64,000 bases of DNA, taken from assembly GCF_933775445.1 (NCBI RefSeq), contig NC_065872.1, forward strand, positions 13,206,001-13,270,000. Reading direction: 5' to 3'. Numbering within the stretch: the first letter of the stretch is position 1; each line of letters begins with the position of its first letter. Position numbers and translations under genes: made by a program. The notes below the pieces were generated by a model. It searched no databases. It worked only from the letters and a program-made list of their open reading frames with translations, and was not told where the DNA came from. Positions 25,546-38,060 of this stretch are shown here, in pieces. The stretch is from Argentina anserina. Its lineage: Eukaryota; Streptophyta; Magnoliopsida; Rosales; Rosaceae.

Positions 25546-27975
25546 TTACAACTCTGCACTACTTTTGGGTACGTCGTCTTGTTTGCTTCCGTTAGTCGCA
25601 TTATCAAGCTTATGTTCTTCCTTGCTTCCAGAACTTGAAGGAGAACTTGAAGTGTTTGACAGTCTTAGACATCTGGTTTTTTTTTTCCTGAAACAGAATG
25701 TCAACAATTATCTCAGCTAATCCATGTAATATTAGCAGAACATATATAAAACAACTAAATGAGCATACCTTACAGAAGAGCAGTAATTTTCAACTGCTTC
25801 TTTCTGATCTGCGCCATAAAGGAACCATTTTCCGTCAAATAATGTAAATGGATCCGAAGTTCCCACATCTGACCATATAAAACCTTTCAGTATTCATGCT
25901 CACAAGCACTACAATTCAATATTACAAGCCTCATATTGAGTTATTGACAAAGGTCAGAACAAACCTTGAAGCAGAGACTCATTTTCATCGTCATAGCCTG
26001 TCAATTTTCCAAAAGACATGACCATCTGCATCGAACAGATAAGGCTCCATTCGTACAGAATCATGTTGTATCACTGTAAAGAAGAATTAGCAGTGACAAT
26101 CAAACATTCATGATTAAGAAACCAAAAAGACATTTCATTATTCTTAACAAAAGTACCAGCTGAATATGCTAAAAAGGTTATATACAATTTGATTAAAGGC
26201 TTTGGCTTCAAGAAACTCTGCATGAGCTTGAGCTACTTCACTCTTTAGTCTTGAAACCATAGTTACTTCATGCATGAGCTTGAGCTACTTCACTCTTTAG
26301 CCTTGGCCACCTCAGTTCTCAACTGCTCCTTGAGGCTTATCTCCTGCGCAAAGAAATAGTTAGAATCAGAAACTACATATACACTACGAATAACTTGTCT
26401 TGAACTAAATTGATGTTACCTTAGCCTTTGCAGCAGAAACCATTTGTTTTGCTTCGCTCTTTCTTTGATTGAACATTTCTCCTTTCCCTTTTATGAAGTT
26501 GCTCAGATTACTGGAGGATACATTGCAAATTCATCAGTACATGCTTTGAGAGGAAATACATAAGAGTTATAACAAAAAATGCTTATTGTGCTTACTCAGT
26601 GACAAGAGCCTCATCACAAAGGAAATTTAGGACTCTCAGCTTCTGGGAGAAGTCCAAAGACTTGTAGCCCTCAACTCCTCTACTAAAGAAATCTGAGGGC
26701 AGTTCCTTCAGTAGGATTTGAGACTCTGAGAAGTAGCACCTCATATATTCGAACCAGGTGTCTTCGTTCAAATCCTTCAAAGGCCTGAGTCTGTAAACAT
26801 ATTATGTAAATAAATTTGACCAAAAAGCAACATTCCAATGAGCTTTTGTGAAAAAATTGAAGTTACTAGATAGAAGTCTTACTCAAGTTCGATTTCCACC
26901 TTCTGTAAAGATAAGAGAGTTGCCTGGAAATGGAATACGGAGGAGTACTGTTGAAGCATTAGGTCTCTGAAAAGAGATTCAGCTTGTGCTTTGCTGAATC
27001 CCAAAACCTAAAATAAAGCACAAGAGGTGATACACATCAAGTTAATCAATTGGCACAACACATCAAATATATATGCAACATTCAAAACAGAACAAATATA
27101 AACAAAAATTGTCACCTCTTCAAAGGCCACACAGAACTCTATGAACTGTAGGGCATCTCGTACATCCTGAGGAAGTAGATCAATGCCTGCAACAGTTGTT
27201 AAAGGAACCCCCAAAGGTAGAGGAAGTTCAGGGTCAACTACTTCCCCTTTGCCTTCGCTCTGCGGGGTTCCCTGGGAGCGTTTGCCATCCACTTTCCCTT
27301 TGCCGCCACATCTCCACTTTGTTTGTCTTCTTCTCCCTTTGGCTCAGACCCTTCCGCAGGCTCCTATGTCAAAATTCAAAGTTAGCATTTACACAAAAAA
27401 TTTAAAATGACATGAACAAGTACATTATGCTGCAACGGCAACATAAGTATTGCCAAACCTCCTCTGAAGGCTTTTCTGAGTTGGGCACAAGTCGACCAAG
27501 AGGTAGTAAACCCGCTTGCTTCCTGTGAAATTGAAAAATCGGCATAACCAGTATAGCAAATTGAACAACACATTTTAGACTTACCTGCATGCGCTGCAGT
27601 TGCAGTTCCCTGAGCATTTCGGACACTTCCAGTCATCTGAAGCAGCCTCCTCTTCTGTCATTTGCGGAGGGTCTACGTCTATATATCTGTAAATATCAGG
27701 GATATATACCATGAATAAGCAAAACTGATAAAATCACAAAATTTGAAAACTTGAGTCCCCAAAATTCTGACCTTTTCTTGAGGCAGCGATCACAGACCTT
27801 GACTTGGCATCCTCTACACTTCAAATCCTTGAAACACATGCACACAGTTTCTTCCATCTCATAATTCAACGAGAAAGAAAATAACTAAAAGAGTGAGAAT
27901 TTTCTCATCAATCCTAAACCCTTCTGGAAAAATCACCTGGTGACAGAAGTCACAGAACACTCCTTCTCCGGCCAT
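25546..27975 (-). pseudogene. zf-4CXXC_R1 (MAO-A repressor R1-type) zinc-finger gene, frame-disrupted
   Basis: About twelve exons can be traced leftward from the ATG at 27975. Recognisable parts: FCDFCHQ (27937-27975); VCMC…CRGC…VCDRC (27772-27857); WKCPKCSGNCNCSAC (27585-27686); an acidic linker; a DDT/WHIM-like helical region (27116 to about 26594); a coiled stretch (about 26200-26500); the conserved tail FDGKWFLYG; and a stop at 25546-25548. This Cys-rich domain defines the zf-4CXXC_R1 family (nuclear, putative transcription-related). Lesions seen: a one-base frame break near 27300, a 22-bp local duplication near 26260-26300 that brings in stops, and a one-base frame break near 26010. Intron splice sites are otherwise good, so decay is recent or some lesions are assembly errors. 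Family call is firm; pseudogene status is likely. Confidence 0.72.
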
Positions 27976-28600
27976 TTTTTTCACAGAAACAAAAAGATAT
28001 AGATTTCGAAATCACTAAAGAACTCTAAACCCTATATCTCTCTGGTTCGGAAACTTCTCCCTCTCGCAGATTCAGATACTTCGTTTTTCTCAGATGAAGA
28101 GTCCACAAAGAAACACGAGAACTCTCACCTCTCAAGTCTGTCACAAACTTCAGTTACAGACACAAAAAGAGAACTACACTGAAAACGAGAATGCTGACCT
28201 GATGCACTGTGTTGCGGTTTCAGAGCCGTTTTATAGAGAAGGTTTTGATCCTTCCTAAGCCCCTTTCAGTCTCAGACTTGAAGAATGGCCTCAATGCGTC
28301 GCGACTTTCTGACAAGTACTCTGAATTGTTCCTACCTAAGTTGTCCCTGATTAGCCAAACTTTGAAGGCTGTGGTGGAGATGAAATTCGTGAGATGTTTC
28401 ATTTCAACTCTCACTCTTTTGTTTCAGTTAAATATGAAAACAGAGAGAACACGAGGTTGGCGACTGCTCCTAGATTCAATTACGTAAATTTTACAGATGA
28501 AAACAGAGAGAACTGACGCCATAGATGTAAGTCATATAACTCATACCATATTTGGTATTATACGCAATCACGCACATTACTCTTCTTGAACATGTTTATG
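27976..28600 (-). other. Upstream region of the zinc-finger gene
   Basis: This should hold the 5' UTR and promoter of the minus-strand zinc-finger gene. Frames on the + strand (about 28209-28487) show no domain or codon pattern I recognise and are treated as chance. Confidence 0.4.
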
Positions 28601-28608
28601 TATAGTAT

Positions 28609-29140
28609 TGGGGAATGCGGAAGAATAAACTGTAAAATGAAATTGAAAAAATTCACAACCACAAGTAGAAAATAAAAATGATAGAAAACACCGGAATTTA
28701 ACGTGGTTCGGCAAAATACTTACGTCCACGGATAACAACAATAAAAAACTTCCTCTATACGAAAAATGTTACACTGAGAGACACACTACTTCAAGACTCA
28801 CACTTGAAGGGATACACTCTCACACTCACTTTACTTTGCTACACACACAAAACTCTCTACTTGAAGTTTTCTCTCTATCTCACACTCTTAATAACACACA
28901 AGATGATCTCTCCAATATGGTACCACAATTGCATCACTTCTCATGTTTTTATATAGGCAAACCTCTTCATGCATTTCCCTTGTAAATCCAATACGTTCAT
29001 GCACAAGAAAGAGAATTTAAACTTCTTCCTTATTTCAAGCTTCAATATTTGTATGCATCACGCTTCTCCATGCATTTGTCAAACATTTCAGCTACCAACA
29101 CTCTAAGGTTGTAGCTTTGTTTCTTACATTCAACAAAAAC
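28609..29140. repeat. LTR-like repeat fragment
   Basis: The block starts TTGGGGAATGCGGAAG, contains AACGTGGTTCGGC and ACTTACGTCCACGG, a TATA-like TTTTTATATAGG near 28948, and ends near CATTCAACA. These phrases are common in plant LTR sequences. No target duplication or partner LTR was identified, so limits and class are uncertain. Confidence 0.4.
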
Positions 29141-30247
29141 GGCTACAAGTTTCTACAAAATCAACTCCATCCTATAGCTCTACTATATAGCTATAGCTTC
29201 TTCAATAAATGGGTCACTAAATCAATAGTTCCTCATACTTTCTTCATTTGTAATTCACTACATGATTTCTCATCTCCATTAAGGAGGGACATACCCATTA
29301 GATAGGTTTTTGGAAGTAATCTTTAAGCACAATTAGTTTTTGAGAAGAAGCTAGTCTATATATTTGGAATTTATTTTCAAATAATCTGTAATTGAGATGA
29401 TTGAGAATCAGCTACAGATCAATAGATAATTTATTTTCGAAAATCCATGTTGTTGATGACAACTCTAGCTAGCCAAGTAGCAATATCCAACATAGATATG
29501 GGCTAATTTGGCCAAACTTAGCACATTATCGGCTAAATCCGGACAATTGCATATTCTTGATCAGATTTGACTAGATCGAGACCAGATCGGTTAGTATTAA
29601 CGATGTGTTATAAGAATGACGAGAAAAAAAGAAAAGGTGGGAAATTTGTGGTCGATCAATTTGATTTTGATTGTCAAATGATTATTACGAAAGACCTAAT
29701 TATATGTGCTAAATCCAGACAATTGCATATTCTTGACTAAATTTGACTAGATCGAGACTGATTCAGTTAGATCTGAGTGTCGCCAAATATTAGTTTTATA
29801 AAAAAAGAGCAAAATATAAATTCATGTTTAAGATAATAAAAAGAAGAATTGACAAGATACAAACCATAGTATTGTAGATGAATTTGATTCATCAGAAAAA
29901 TCCCTGATATTAAGAATCTAGAATCAAACACCAAAATTGTAGATGAATTTGATTCATAATACTTCAAAATGCAATTTAACCTCATGAAGAGAGCTTAATA
30001 ACCTAATTTTGGTGTTTTTTGATGTCTGAGATCCATATGCGACTAGATCAGGAAGATTGAGATTAGAAGCATAGACAATACATATCTAAGAATTGCGACA
30101 ATATAAAAGTTTATATATGAGGCAAAGGGAAAAAAATGGTAGTGTCAATGAGTTTTTTTTTTACAGTAGCAACGGATCCATCAAATTGGGTTGATCTAGT
30201 GCTTATTTATCATAAATGCTGCAATTATAATTAATAATATTAAATTA
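29141..30247. other. AT-rich intergenic region with short duplications
   Basis: No gene was recognised. A ~60-bp phrase (GACAATTGCATATTCTTGA… TTGACTAGATCGAGAC) is present near 29541 and again near 29717. GTAGATGAATTTGATTCAT occurs twice (about 29874 and 29940). Confidence 0.5.
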
Positions 30248-30252
30248 AGGTT

Positions 30253-32365
30253 TGTTACATCTCCGAAATTTCGAAATGATAAAAGTTCGAATTCAAAGCC
30301 ATAATATATCTAAACCAATCTCAAATATAATGAAATTATCTTACAACAACAGTGTATCAAAACTGAGTTCACAGTACGACTCAATTGACATGAATAATAC
30401 ATTACTAGTTTATACACTCAAGTATTAAAACAATTGGAAATGTAATATTCACTCAATCCTTACCACAAACAGAAGAAAGAAACCCTCAGTAATCTTCCGA
30501 GCAAGCTCTCCGAACCTAACAATCCCCACCTGCACAACTATCCCCTACACTATTGATTTGTTTCAGCCTGTATGAGTAAACCAATATTATAACATACAAC
30601 ACATACAAAAGAAATGTAACAGATAACATTTTAAGACATGTGTACTCATGAGACACTGGGTAGCCCATCTGGTTACTCAATATTATTTTAAAATATGTGT
30701 ACTTATGAGACACTGGGCAGCCTAACTGGTTACCCAAAAATCATTTAAAACATGTGTACTCATGAGACCCAGGAAACCCATCTGTTATCCCTCATGCAGT
30801 ACAACGACACACAGACTAGAGATCTAACTGATCGTAACCGACACACGGCCAAGGTTTGGTTCCGATTTAATGCCAACAACGTCCGAAAACTAGAAAACGT
30901 TTTAACAAGACTCAATGTTAAAACCACATACAATATAACAATTCACGCATGTTTATGTATTACAACCAAACGACTCTTGCACAACAACATATATAATGTC
31001 ACTTCAATAATCCATTATACTGGAAAATACATTATCTCCCTTCCGGTCCCATCCGCCACAATTAATCGAAAACAATAAAATTTCATAATTTAAATAAAAA
31101 CTGTAACATTATATAATATAACAACCCATATATATGTATCTTATTTATCATTTTGTACACATACACAACTCACTATATCATATAGATGTCACAGTTCACT
31201 CTTTTAAAGAAATCATAATTATGAGTCACCGCCAAGGGTAGACTTGTCATATTGAGATTTACTCCCCTTAATTCCCCCGCGCAACTTCTGCGACCGTAAG
31301 AGCGATTCCCTCACTCATTTTCGTCGGTCACCTAATAGCATAACAATGTGCTTAGAGAACAACCCGTAAAATCTCAGGTGAATATTAATTACATCTGAAG
31401 CGATGTTTTACCAAACACTGTTCCCAAAATATTGCTCATGAAACATTGTTCACAAGATACTAGTTCTTGCCGCCCTCACCTGCTCCCATGCGCCGCCCTA
31501 GACGGCGGCACGCGCGCCACCACTATCTCCGCCCAAACTTCATCAAATCAACAAACTTCTAACAACAAAAACGTAGATCACAAGGTGGAGATCGTAACTA
31601 TACCTGTAGTTCGCTCCAAGTCTGCCGGAAACTGCCAGAATCGCCGCCGCAAGATCTCAGATCGATGGTTGAAGATCGGAGACGAAATGGATCGATTCGA
31701 GCTTCACCGCCGGTGGATTCATGTCTAGGAGGAGGAGGGAGGACTTGCGACGGTTGCCTCGTGCCCGCTCTCGCCGGCGACGTCGAGCTCAATGGAGGAG
31801 CTGTTGCTGTGTTTCGTCGGGCGTGGCTGAAATGCTGCACAGAGTGGGTTGCAACCACCACCGATCGATGCGGCTCGACCGTGTGATTCTAACGACACCG
31901 GCGGTGTCGAGCACAGCAGCCGGAGGAGAGAGATCGCCGGCGCGAAAGATTTGGCTGAAAGGAGGAATCGGGTCGGGTCTGGCCGACTCGGTTTCCTCTT
32001 TTGGTTTTTCTGTTTTTTATTTCCAAAAATGTCCCTTTTATAGCCTTCCAAAATCGGAAACCAAAATTCCGTTGTTAACAACTTTCACATGCGACATCCG
32101 ATTAAGGTGTGCCATGTGTCTACGAACTCGTATGAACAAGCTCTACAACTTCCGTTAATGAAGTTTTTGGAGATGAGCGACGGAATAAAAGTCAACTCTC
32201 GAACAACTGAAAACGTAATGTTTTTTAACTTTAAATTTCTAAAATCAGTTTCATTTTGCAAAGACATCGACGAAAAGGCGTAAAATGCGATTTTACTCGA
32301 ATTACCAAGCTTAATAATTTACAAGAAATTATACGAATTTAAATTCGAAAATTCGGGGTATTATA
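30253..32365. mobile_element. Solo LTR, long-LTR gypsy-like family, copy 1
   Basis: The copy begins TGTTACATCTCCGAAATTTC and ends ATTCGGGGTATTATA. It is flanked by AGGTT (30248-30252) and AAGTT (32366-32370), a 5-bp target duplication with one mismatch. It shares long stretches with copy 2 at 39624-42905, for example ATATTCACTCAATCCT…AAACCCTCAG. A ~63-bp tandem repeat (…CATGAGACACTGGGCAGCC…) lies at about 30625-30795 in three units. The final CA has become TA. Long LTRs starting TGT(A/C)A(T/C)…CCCCGAAA are typical of Ty3/gypsy chromoviruses, which is the family guess. Frames at 31432-32158 lie within the LTR and are not genes. Confidence 0.7.
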
Positions 32366-32370
32366 AAGTT

Positions 32371-34209
32371 AACCATAGGTTAATTATGGTTTAAGCTCTA
32401 TATGAATGACAACATCTTATTGGGTGGGAATATGACCCCCAAGAGTGTGGGGGGTGAGCAAAACTGAATCCATTTCTAATGTGCCCTGCTGATTATTTTT
32501 TAAATTAAAATAATCAATAAAATTTACTCATTTTTCCCCTCATCCTCAACTATGGCTCATTCTGTCTTATTCCAAATCTTGTACCCAGCCAAACAAAACT
32601 AATTGCTCATTCCCCATCGTCGTCTTTGTTTCGAATGCCGGATAAAACCATGAAATTTAGAACTCTCTTGTATGCATCCAGCAAAATATGAATGTACCCA
32701 ACAAAAAGTACACTTTCCAACAACCATGAATCAAAAAGAATGATATCCCCAGAAAAACCTCACAGAAAAGTGATCTACCATGTAGCCATGACAACACCAA
32801 GAGAAAAAAAGTGAGTGGTGGCGTTCAATTTGAATATCATTTTGCTCGAAGAAAGCTTTTTCTTATTTAAGGATTTTTGTTTCATATCCAAGAGGATGAA
32901 TGAGGATTGAGGGGTGTTTATTGCACCATTTTCTTTCTTCTGGGCAATCAAATTTCATCATGTAATCAGGTTTATATGGGATAGGAACGCGAAAAGCAAA
33001 TGAAGAAATTGATATCAAAGAGATTAAGTCAATATCCAGTACGTACATTCAAGCATTGGCGTGAAAGCAATCAATCAGATCATATTATCATATTCTACAT
33101 ATCAAACTAATCAACTCTCTCATAATTAAGCAATTTGAATTCAGAGCAAAACAAATTATACCCATCTCGAGGAACGCTTGAAGGTATATTGCATTTTGGC
33201 TCTTCATACAACACGATTCTTTGTTGGACTAGGAGTACTTGTTTTGTGGATTTATTTCTGATTCACTCAGATTTATTTAGTAACAGTATTGTGCCTTTAT
33301 AAAATTTCTAATAAATTGTCTTAAATCAAGGTTAGATTGATTTATTGGTTATATTATTTGATTCTATCCTTTTTGGTGCAGGAAGATCCGAATTAGGGGG
33401 AGTTAAGTTCCTCTATATATATATATATATATCAGCATGTTATCTTTGTCTTTGTGTGGTTTTTCCCTGAGTTTATTCTGCTTCTGATATATTGTATTGC
33501 TTAGTCTCTATAGAGTTGTGAAAAAACATAAAGTGTGTTGCGTTTAGTTCTTGACTCCTATTGACTCACTTGTGTGATTACTTAATAGATTATTCAAGAT
33601 CGAGATATTGAAGGATCTCTTCACAGTATGGTTGTCTGCAACTGAGTTCATTGAGTAGTAGATCTGTTTAAATCAAGTATGCTTAGTAGCTTGTAAAAGA
33701 GATTCAATTTATATCTCTACTTGTGTAAACATTTCCAACTATAGTGGATTTACAGTGTGTGGACTACATCAAACGTCCCGTAGTGGTTTTTATCTCTTGG
33801 AGATTTCCACTATAGTAAAACTTCTGTGTTCTTGCATTGATTTAGTTTTTCTTTATACATTTATTTAAACAAGCGTTGATCCATCAAGTACTTTTAACGC
33901 CATATACAAAACTGATTATAGATTGTAAGTATTTCTTGGTGTGTATTTCCATCGTGGATGAGTTTTGTTGCGTTCAGTTAAAGAAGGTTATAAATTACAT
34001 GGGCGTAGAAAGTTTGTTGGGTCTAGTTAGATAATTCGCGGGTAGAACCCTTATCAAATTTGTACTAAACTGCCTGAACAACTAACCTATAATTTCAAGC
34101 ATCCCACCCAATTCGAACTCATGCAATAACCCCCTTCAACGTCCCCATGACAAAAATAAATATGTAGACCTAAAAAAAAAAGCATCTAAATTAGAGTGAT
34201 GGAGCATAC
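32371..34209. other. Intergenic, no gene recognised
   Basis: AT-rich sequence with a (TA)n run near 33415-33432 and a polypurine phrase TTAGGGGGAG near 33392. The phrase resembles a retrotransposon PPT but has no recognisable element around it. Confidence 0.4.
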
Positions 34210-34438
34210 CTGAAGATCTCTATCAAAACACAATTCATGAAACTGATTCAGAATCTTCTCCAGAATTACTAATGAATAAAATGCCTCTTTCCACAAAGGA
34301 AAGGCAGTTTCATGAGAATCTTGAGCGACACCATCGATGGAAGACTGCAACATGCGTTTGGTTACTTGTAATACACTGTTGATATGCTTGTGGAAAAGTT
34401 TCTTCATGACTTCCACTTCAACCAGCAACCCGATAACC
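34210..34438 (-). pseudogene. Isolated internal exon, UTP20-like by weak resemblance
   Basis: On the minus strand the sequence ACATACAG|GTTATCGGG gives a good acceptor and CTTCAG|GTATGC a good donor, bounding a 229-nt open segment. It encodes a helical, HEAT-repeat-like peptide (…PLWKEAFYSLVILEKILNQF…ELCFDRDLQ). The resemblance recalls plant UTP20/DRIM, a nucleolar pre-rRNA processing factor, but I am not sure. No other exon of such a large gene was found nearby. The exon sits between a solo LTR and a gypsy-like LTR, so it is a leftover or a captured fragment. Confidence 0.5.
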
Positions 34439-34629
34439 TGTATGTGCAAGTGCAACAGACATTCTAACCAAATTAAGCCAGCCTATTTAAGGCAATACAA
34501 TTGTGATATTTTCCAAGAATAGTTTATATAATTGTATAATAGTTCTACAAGACATCAAAAATATCAATGACTCAAAGCATTTTTTTTTAAGTCTACATAT
34601 AATAGTTCTACAAAACATTTCCGATTAGG

Positions 34630-35599
34630 CGCGCTGCGGAGGCGTCAACGATTTTGAGGGCGTCTGCCCATGTCCTCGCCCAGCTCCCGGACTCTGTGTT
34701 TGTGCGGACGACGCCGGGGCATTTCGAGAACGGCCACTTGAAGATTGAGCGTGGACTCAGCGGATGGCATCATGACTTGCGCGTGTTGGCCATGCACGGG
34801 CGTCGAAAACTGGAGATGCTTTCGCTTGTTGGAGCTGGGAAAACGGATCCTCCTTAGAGAACAATCAGCAAGCCCCGGTGCCGAACCCTAGACGGTTCGA
34901 CCATTCGTTCTCTGTTGTTGCCGGCGTGCCAGTACCTTTGAGTTAGGTACAACTCTTGCTTTGTTTGACGATGATTGCGCTCACGTATTGTCTTCCTCTC
35001 AGACGATTGCTACGCAGTTGCTGTTAAACCGCTGAAGTTCGAATGACCTATACACAACCGGAGTTGTTAGGTACCTTTCACTCCACCTCAAGTAGCTGGC
35101 CCATCTTACTTTTGACCGTTTGGGGAAAAGCAGAGCTTATATTGTCTCGTTAATAGCAGGACTCTCTCGCGAATGGAATTTGCTGACTAGTGCAGACTTT
35201 TGGGTTTGCTAGAAGCTAGGCTAGCGACTCGATGGACTTGACTCGAATTGCCGAAGTTAATCGGACTTGTTGCTACATGCAGCGCGAGGCGTGCATCTGG
35301 GTAGCTCCGCTCCGATGGGAGACTTGGTTGCCGACGTGAGTCGGACTTTTGCTCCGTGAGGAGACTTGGTTGCCGAAGCTAATCGGACTTTTGCTCCGCG
35401 AGGAGACTTTTGCTCCATGAGGAGACTTGACTATGCGGTTGCGCGATAGTTTGTTTTGACGTTGCGTGTGTTATTCTGTGCATTCAACCCCCTTATATAG
35501 AGAACACAACTTGTTCTTTCTTGCGAATTAAGTCTTTGAGAACTTCCTAGTTGATTTAGATTCACCTTCCTTAATCAACTCCGATTCTATACCGTGACA
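34630..35599 (-). repeat. Gypsy-type LTR (left limit approximate)
   Basis: Read on the minus strand it starts TGTCACGGTATAGAATCGG right after a purine run (TTTAGGGGAC), as a 3' LTR would after a PPT. A TATA-like TCTATATAAGG follows within about 110 bases. Short tandem units (…TCGGACTTTTGCTCCG…GGAGACTT…) lie at about 35230-35430. The far end was not fixed. The open frame at 34654-34857 is inside this block. Confidence 0.45.
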
Positions 35600-35702
35600 G
35601 TCCCCTAAACCTATTCCAATACGGCAGGTAATCTTGCTCTGTGATATATTTTCCCCAAATATTCGGTCCACGAGCCTAAGTAGTCTAAATAATACCGGAG
35701 TA

Positions 35703-36203
35703 TTATTTTAGACCCAAACACCGCTCCTCTTCAAGGATGACGAAGCCGCGATCCACACCAAACTCGAACAGATTTTGCTGCCCGTCATTAAACCCTTCTC
35801 GCCGGCTGTCGCTGCAACCCTCCAGATAGGCTTCCTTTAACCGTTGCAGCGCCACCGCCCTTTCCTTCTTGATCTCCTCCACATGCTCTTTATTCGCCGC
35901 CTGCCGGCGTAGGGCGAAGTCAGCTTCTTTCGCCACCAGCTTCCGGGTCAGCTTCTCGGCCCACTCCGCGTCAAGCTTCTCCTTCCACTCATTCTTCCGG
36001 GTCTCCAAGGTCGCGGTCGCCTGATTACATGCATTTTCCTTCTCCTTCAAAGGCGCGAGCTCCTTCTCCTTCTCCACCAGTTTCCCCTCTAGCTTGACAA
36101 CCCTGGCATCGCTCTCCGCGAGAGAATCCTTACTCTTTTGGTGCTCGCCCTGCAACTCCCCAACTGCCCCATTGGCCTTATCCACCTGGGCATCGTCGAT
36201 CAC
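35703..36203 (-). mobile_element. Coiled-coil gag-like frame of a gypsy-type element
   Basis: A 166-residue open frame is highly charged and heptad-like (…KLVEKEKELAPLKEKENA…AEWAEKLTRKLVAKEADFALRR…). Coiled-coil C-terminal parts of this kind follow the plant gypsy-type putative transposase/gag domain, and the matching N-terminal part lies upstream on the same strand at 37400-38060. It sits just before the PPT and LTR at 35599. It could instead be a fragment of a host coiled-coil protein, but the context favours the element. Confidence 0.5.
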
Positions 36204-37399
36204 TTATCGGTCCTCCAACTCCTTCACCTCACCAGGAGCGACTCGTTGGCGGCGACGTGCTCCTGAATGACCCACTCGTCATTGGCCGCCTTCGCCTTGA
36301 ATTTGGCCTCCAAGTAGTACCCAGCGTCATGCACCTCGACCACCACCTCCAGACAGTAATAATTAGATCCTTACCCCCAACACATCATAATCATAACTGA
36401 CAACATTTACCTACGTGAGCCGCTTCTCCACCTCGTGGAAGTTGAGCCGTGCGTCATCGCTGTGCTGAATCGTTGGCCCCAGGCACCTATGCCTCATGTG
36501 TCCCACCATCCTCTTCAAGTGGGGCGCCAATTCTTCGACCTCGGCCAGCTCTGCCAGGACCCTGGCTCTCGTCTCCGCACTGGCGGACCTCGTCCTCTTT
36601 GCCCTCGGCTCCTGGTCTCCGCCACTTCGACTCCTATTTTGCCTCTAGCTCCATTCGGCCGCTTGCTCCACTGCCTCCGGCCTATCACCGTCCGCCACTA
36701 AGACCAGCACGGCTGGAGTTTCGACTTGCACATCTGTGTCGCCCTGCGCCCGAGTCCCCCCTCGCCTTGCCGGTTACCTCCGGGATTATCTCCTCTAGCA
36801 TCGGCTCGTTGCTGGGATGCTCCATCTCTTACGGGTTCTCTCCACCCTCCTCCGACTCTATCACCACCACCACATCCTCCGGACGGTCCATCCCTTCTCC
36901 TCCTTCCAGTCCATCTAAGGGACTACCGTCTCCTCCTCCTGGTCCCCCCCCCCCCCCCAAAACGCTGGCATCGTAGATAACCCCTCCCTCGCCTCCATGT
37001 CCACATCCCTCGGGCCCCACTCCATGAAGACTTCTTCGATCCCCTCGACCACCTCATCATCATTCAGCTTGTCAAACGACCCGGGTTCCTTCCTCTCATG
37101 CATCTTGATCTCCACCGCTGTTGCAGTTGATAATTGTTAGAACCAACACAAATGAATAACTTCAAGCTAGCTTGTTCAACATTCTTACTGGCCAACTTTA
37201 CGACGTTATGTCTTGTATACGCCCATTCGGCACCACCGGTACACTGACATGTCAGCCTGATCCTTGAAGGCGAGCATGCACCTTATTAGCCGCTTCTCCA
37301 TCATCGGCGACAACTCGGTGCGTATCGGAGCTACAACAACAAGGTTAGCCTCTGCCTACACCATCCAGCAAGAATACAAACAAATAAACAAGAGGCAAA
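36204..37399 (-). mobile_element. Degraded linker of the gypsy-type element, with a poly-C run
   Basis: Gly/Glu-rich minus-strand frames (about 36830-37115) and Pro/Ser-rich plus-strand frames occupy the same bases. The minus-strand reading (acidic, Gly-rich) would link the gag domain to the coiled coil. A run of fifteen C lies at 36944-36958. No intact frame crosses the whole region. Confidence 0.35.
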
Positions 37400-38060
37400 C
37401 AAATCTTACAAAGCGGCTAAAATGCACTGGGCACCTGGCAGATCGAGGCCTCCTTCTGCCACGTCCCCTCCACAACGGATGCTTGCTCCCTCCAGTTTGT
37501 TGGGGTCGAGCTTGGGGGCTTGAAGATCAACAAGGCACATTTCTTCCCCCAGGGTGCCATCCTGATGTATCCCCCGCTCCCCCACTTCGGGGAGTACTAC
37601 AACGACCAACATGCCAGAAACTTCCACCAGCATGGCTTCCCCTGTCGGAGCACCCTGAACAGCGCTATGCTCCCCAACATTTGAAGCCACATGTTAGGCG
37701 TTACTTGCCCTGGGGCAATGTTCAGGCTGGAGAGTATGTACTGAACGCAGAACGACATCGGGAATGTAAGCATGTACGCCAGCGCTTTCTCTGTTACGCA
37801 ACACGCCCCCTCTGGCAACATGTGGAAAAGCTCCCCCTCGACCATCGACCTCAGGATAATCTCTACCGGGATGTTGTATACCTCTCGGATGCCCTCCAAC
37901 TCCTCCACCTTCACAATGCGACCGGGCGGGTCCACCTTTTTTTCCCCCAGCCACCATCTGCGGTCTTCGCCGCTGGTCCTCGCTTCTTCGGCTCCTCTCC
38001 CAGGCCATTTCAATGCCCTGCAACAAAAGACCGAGCGGGTTACTGGGTGATCCTGCATCA
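37400..38060 (-). mobile_element. Gypsy-type putative transposase/gag domain relic
   Basis: The minus-strand frame at 37597-38058 includes IREVYNIPVEIILR, then a hydrophobic stretch around MLTFPMSFCVQYIL and NIAPGQVTPNMWLQMLGSIA. This arrangement is that of the plant domain named 'putative transposase, gypsy type', part of gag in some Ty3/gypsy and derivative elements. The reading shifts into the neighbouring frame (37406-37690), showing decay. Larger plus-strand frames here have no such motif and are treated as shadows. Confidence 0.5.

Noticed and set aside
31432..32158. Overlapping frames on both strands near 31.4-32.2 kb
   Set aside because: They lie inside solo LTR copy 1 and are not preserved in copy 2.
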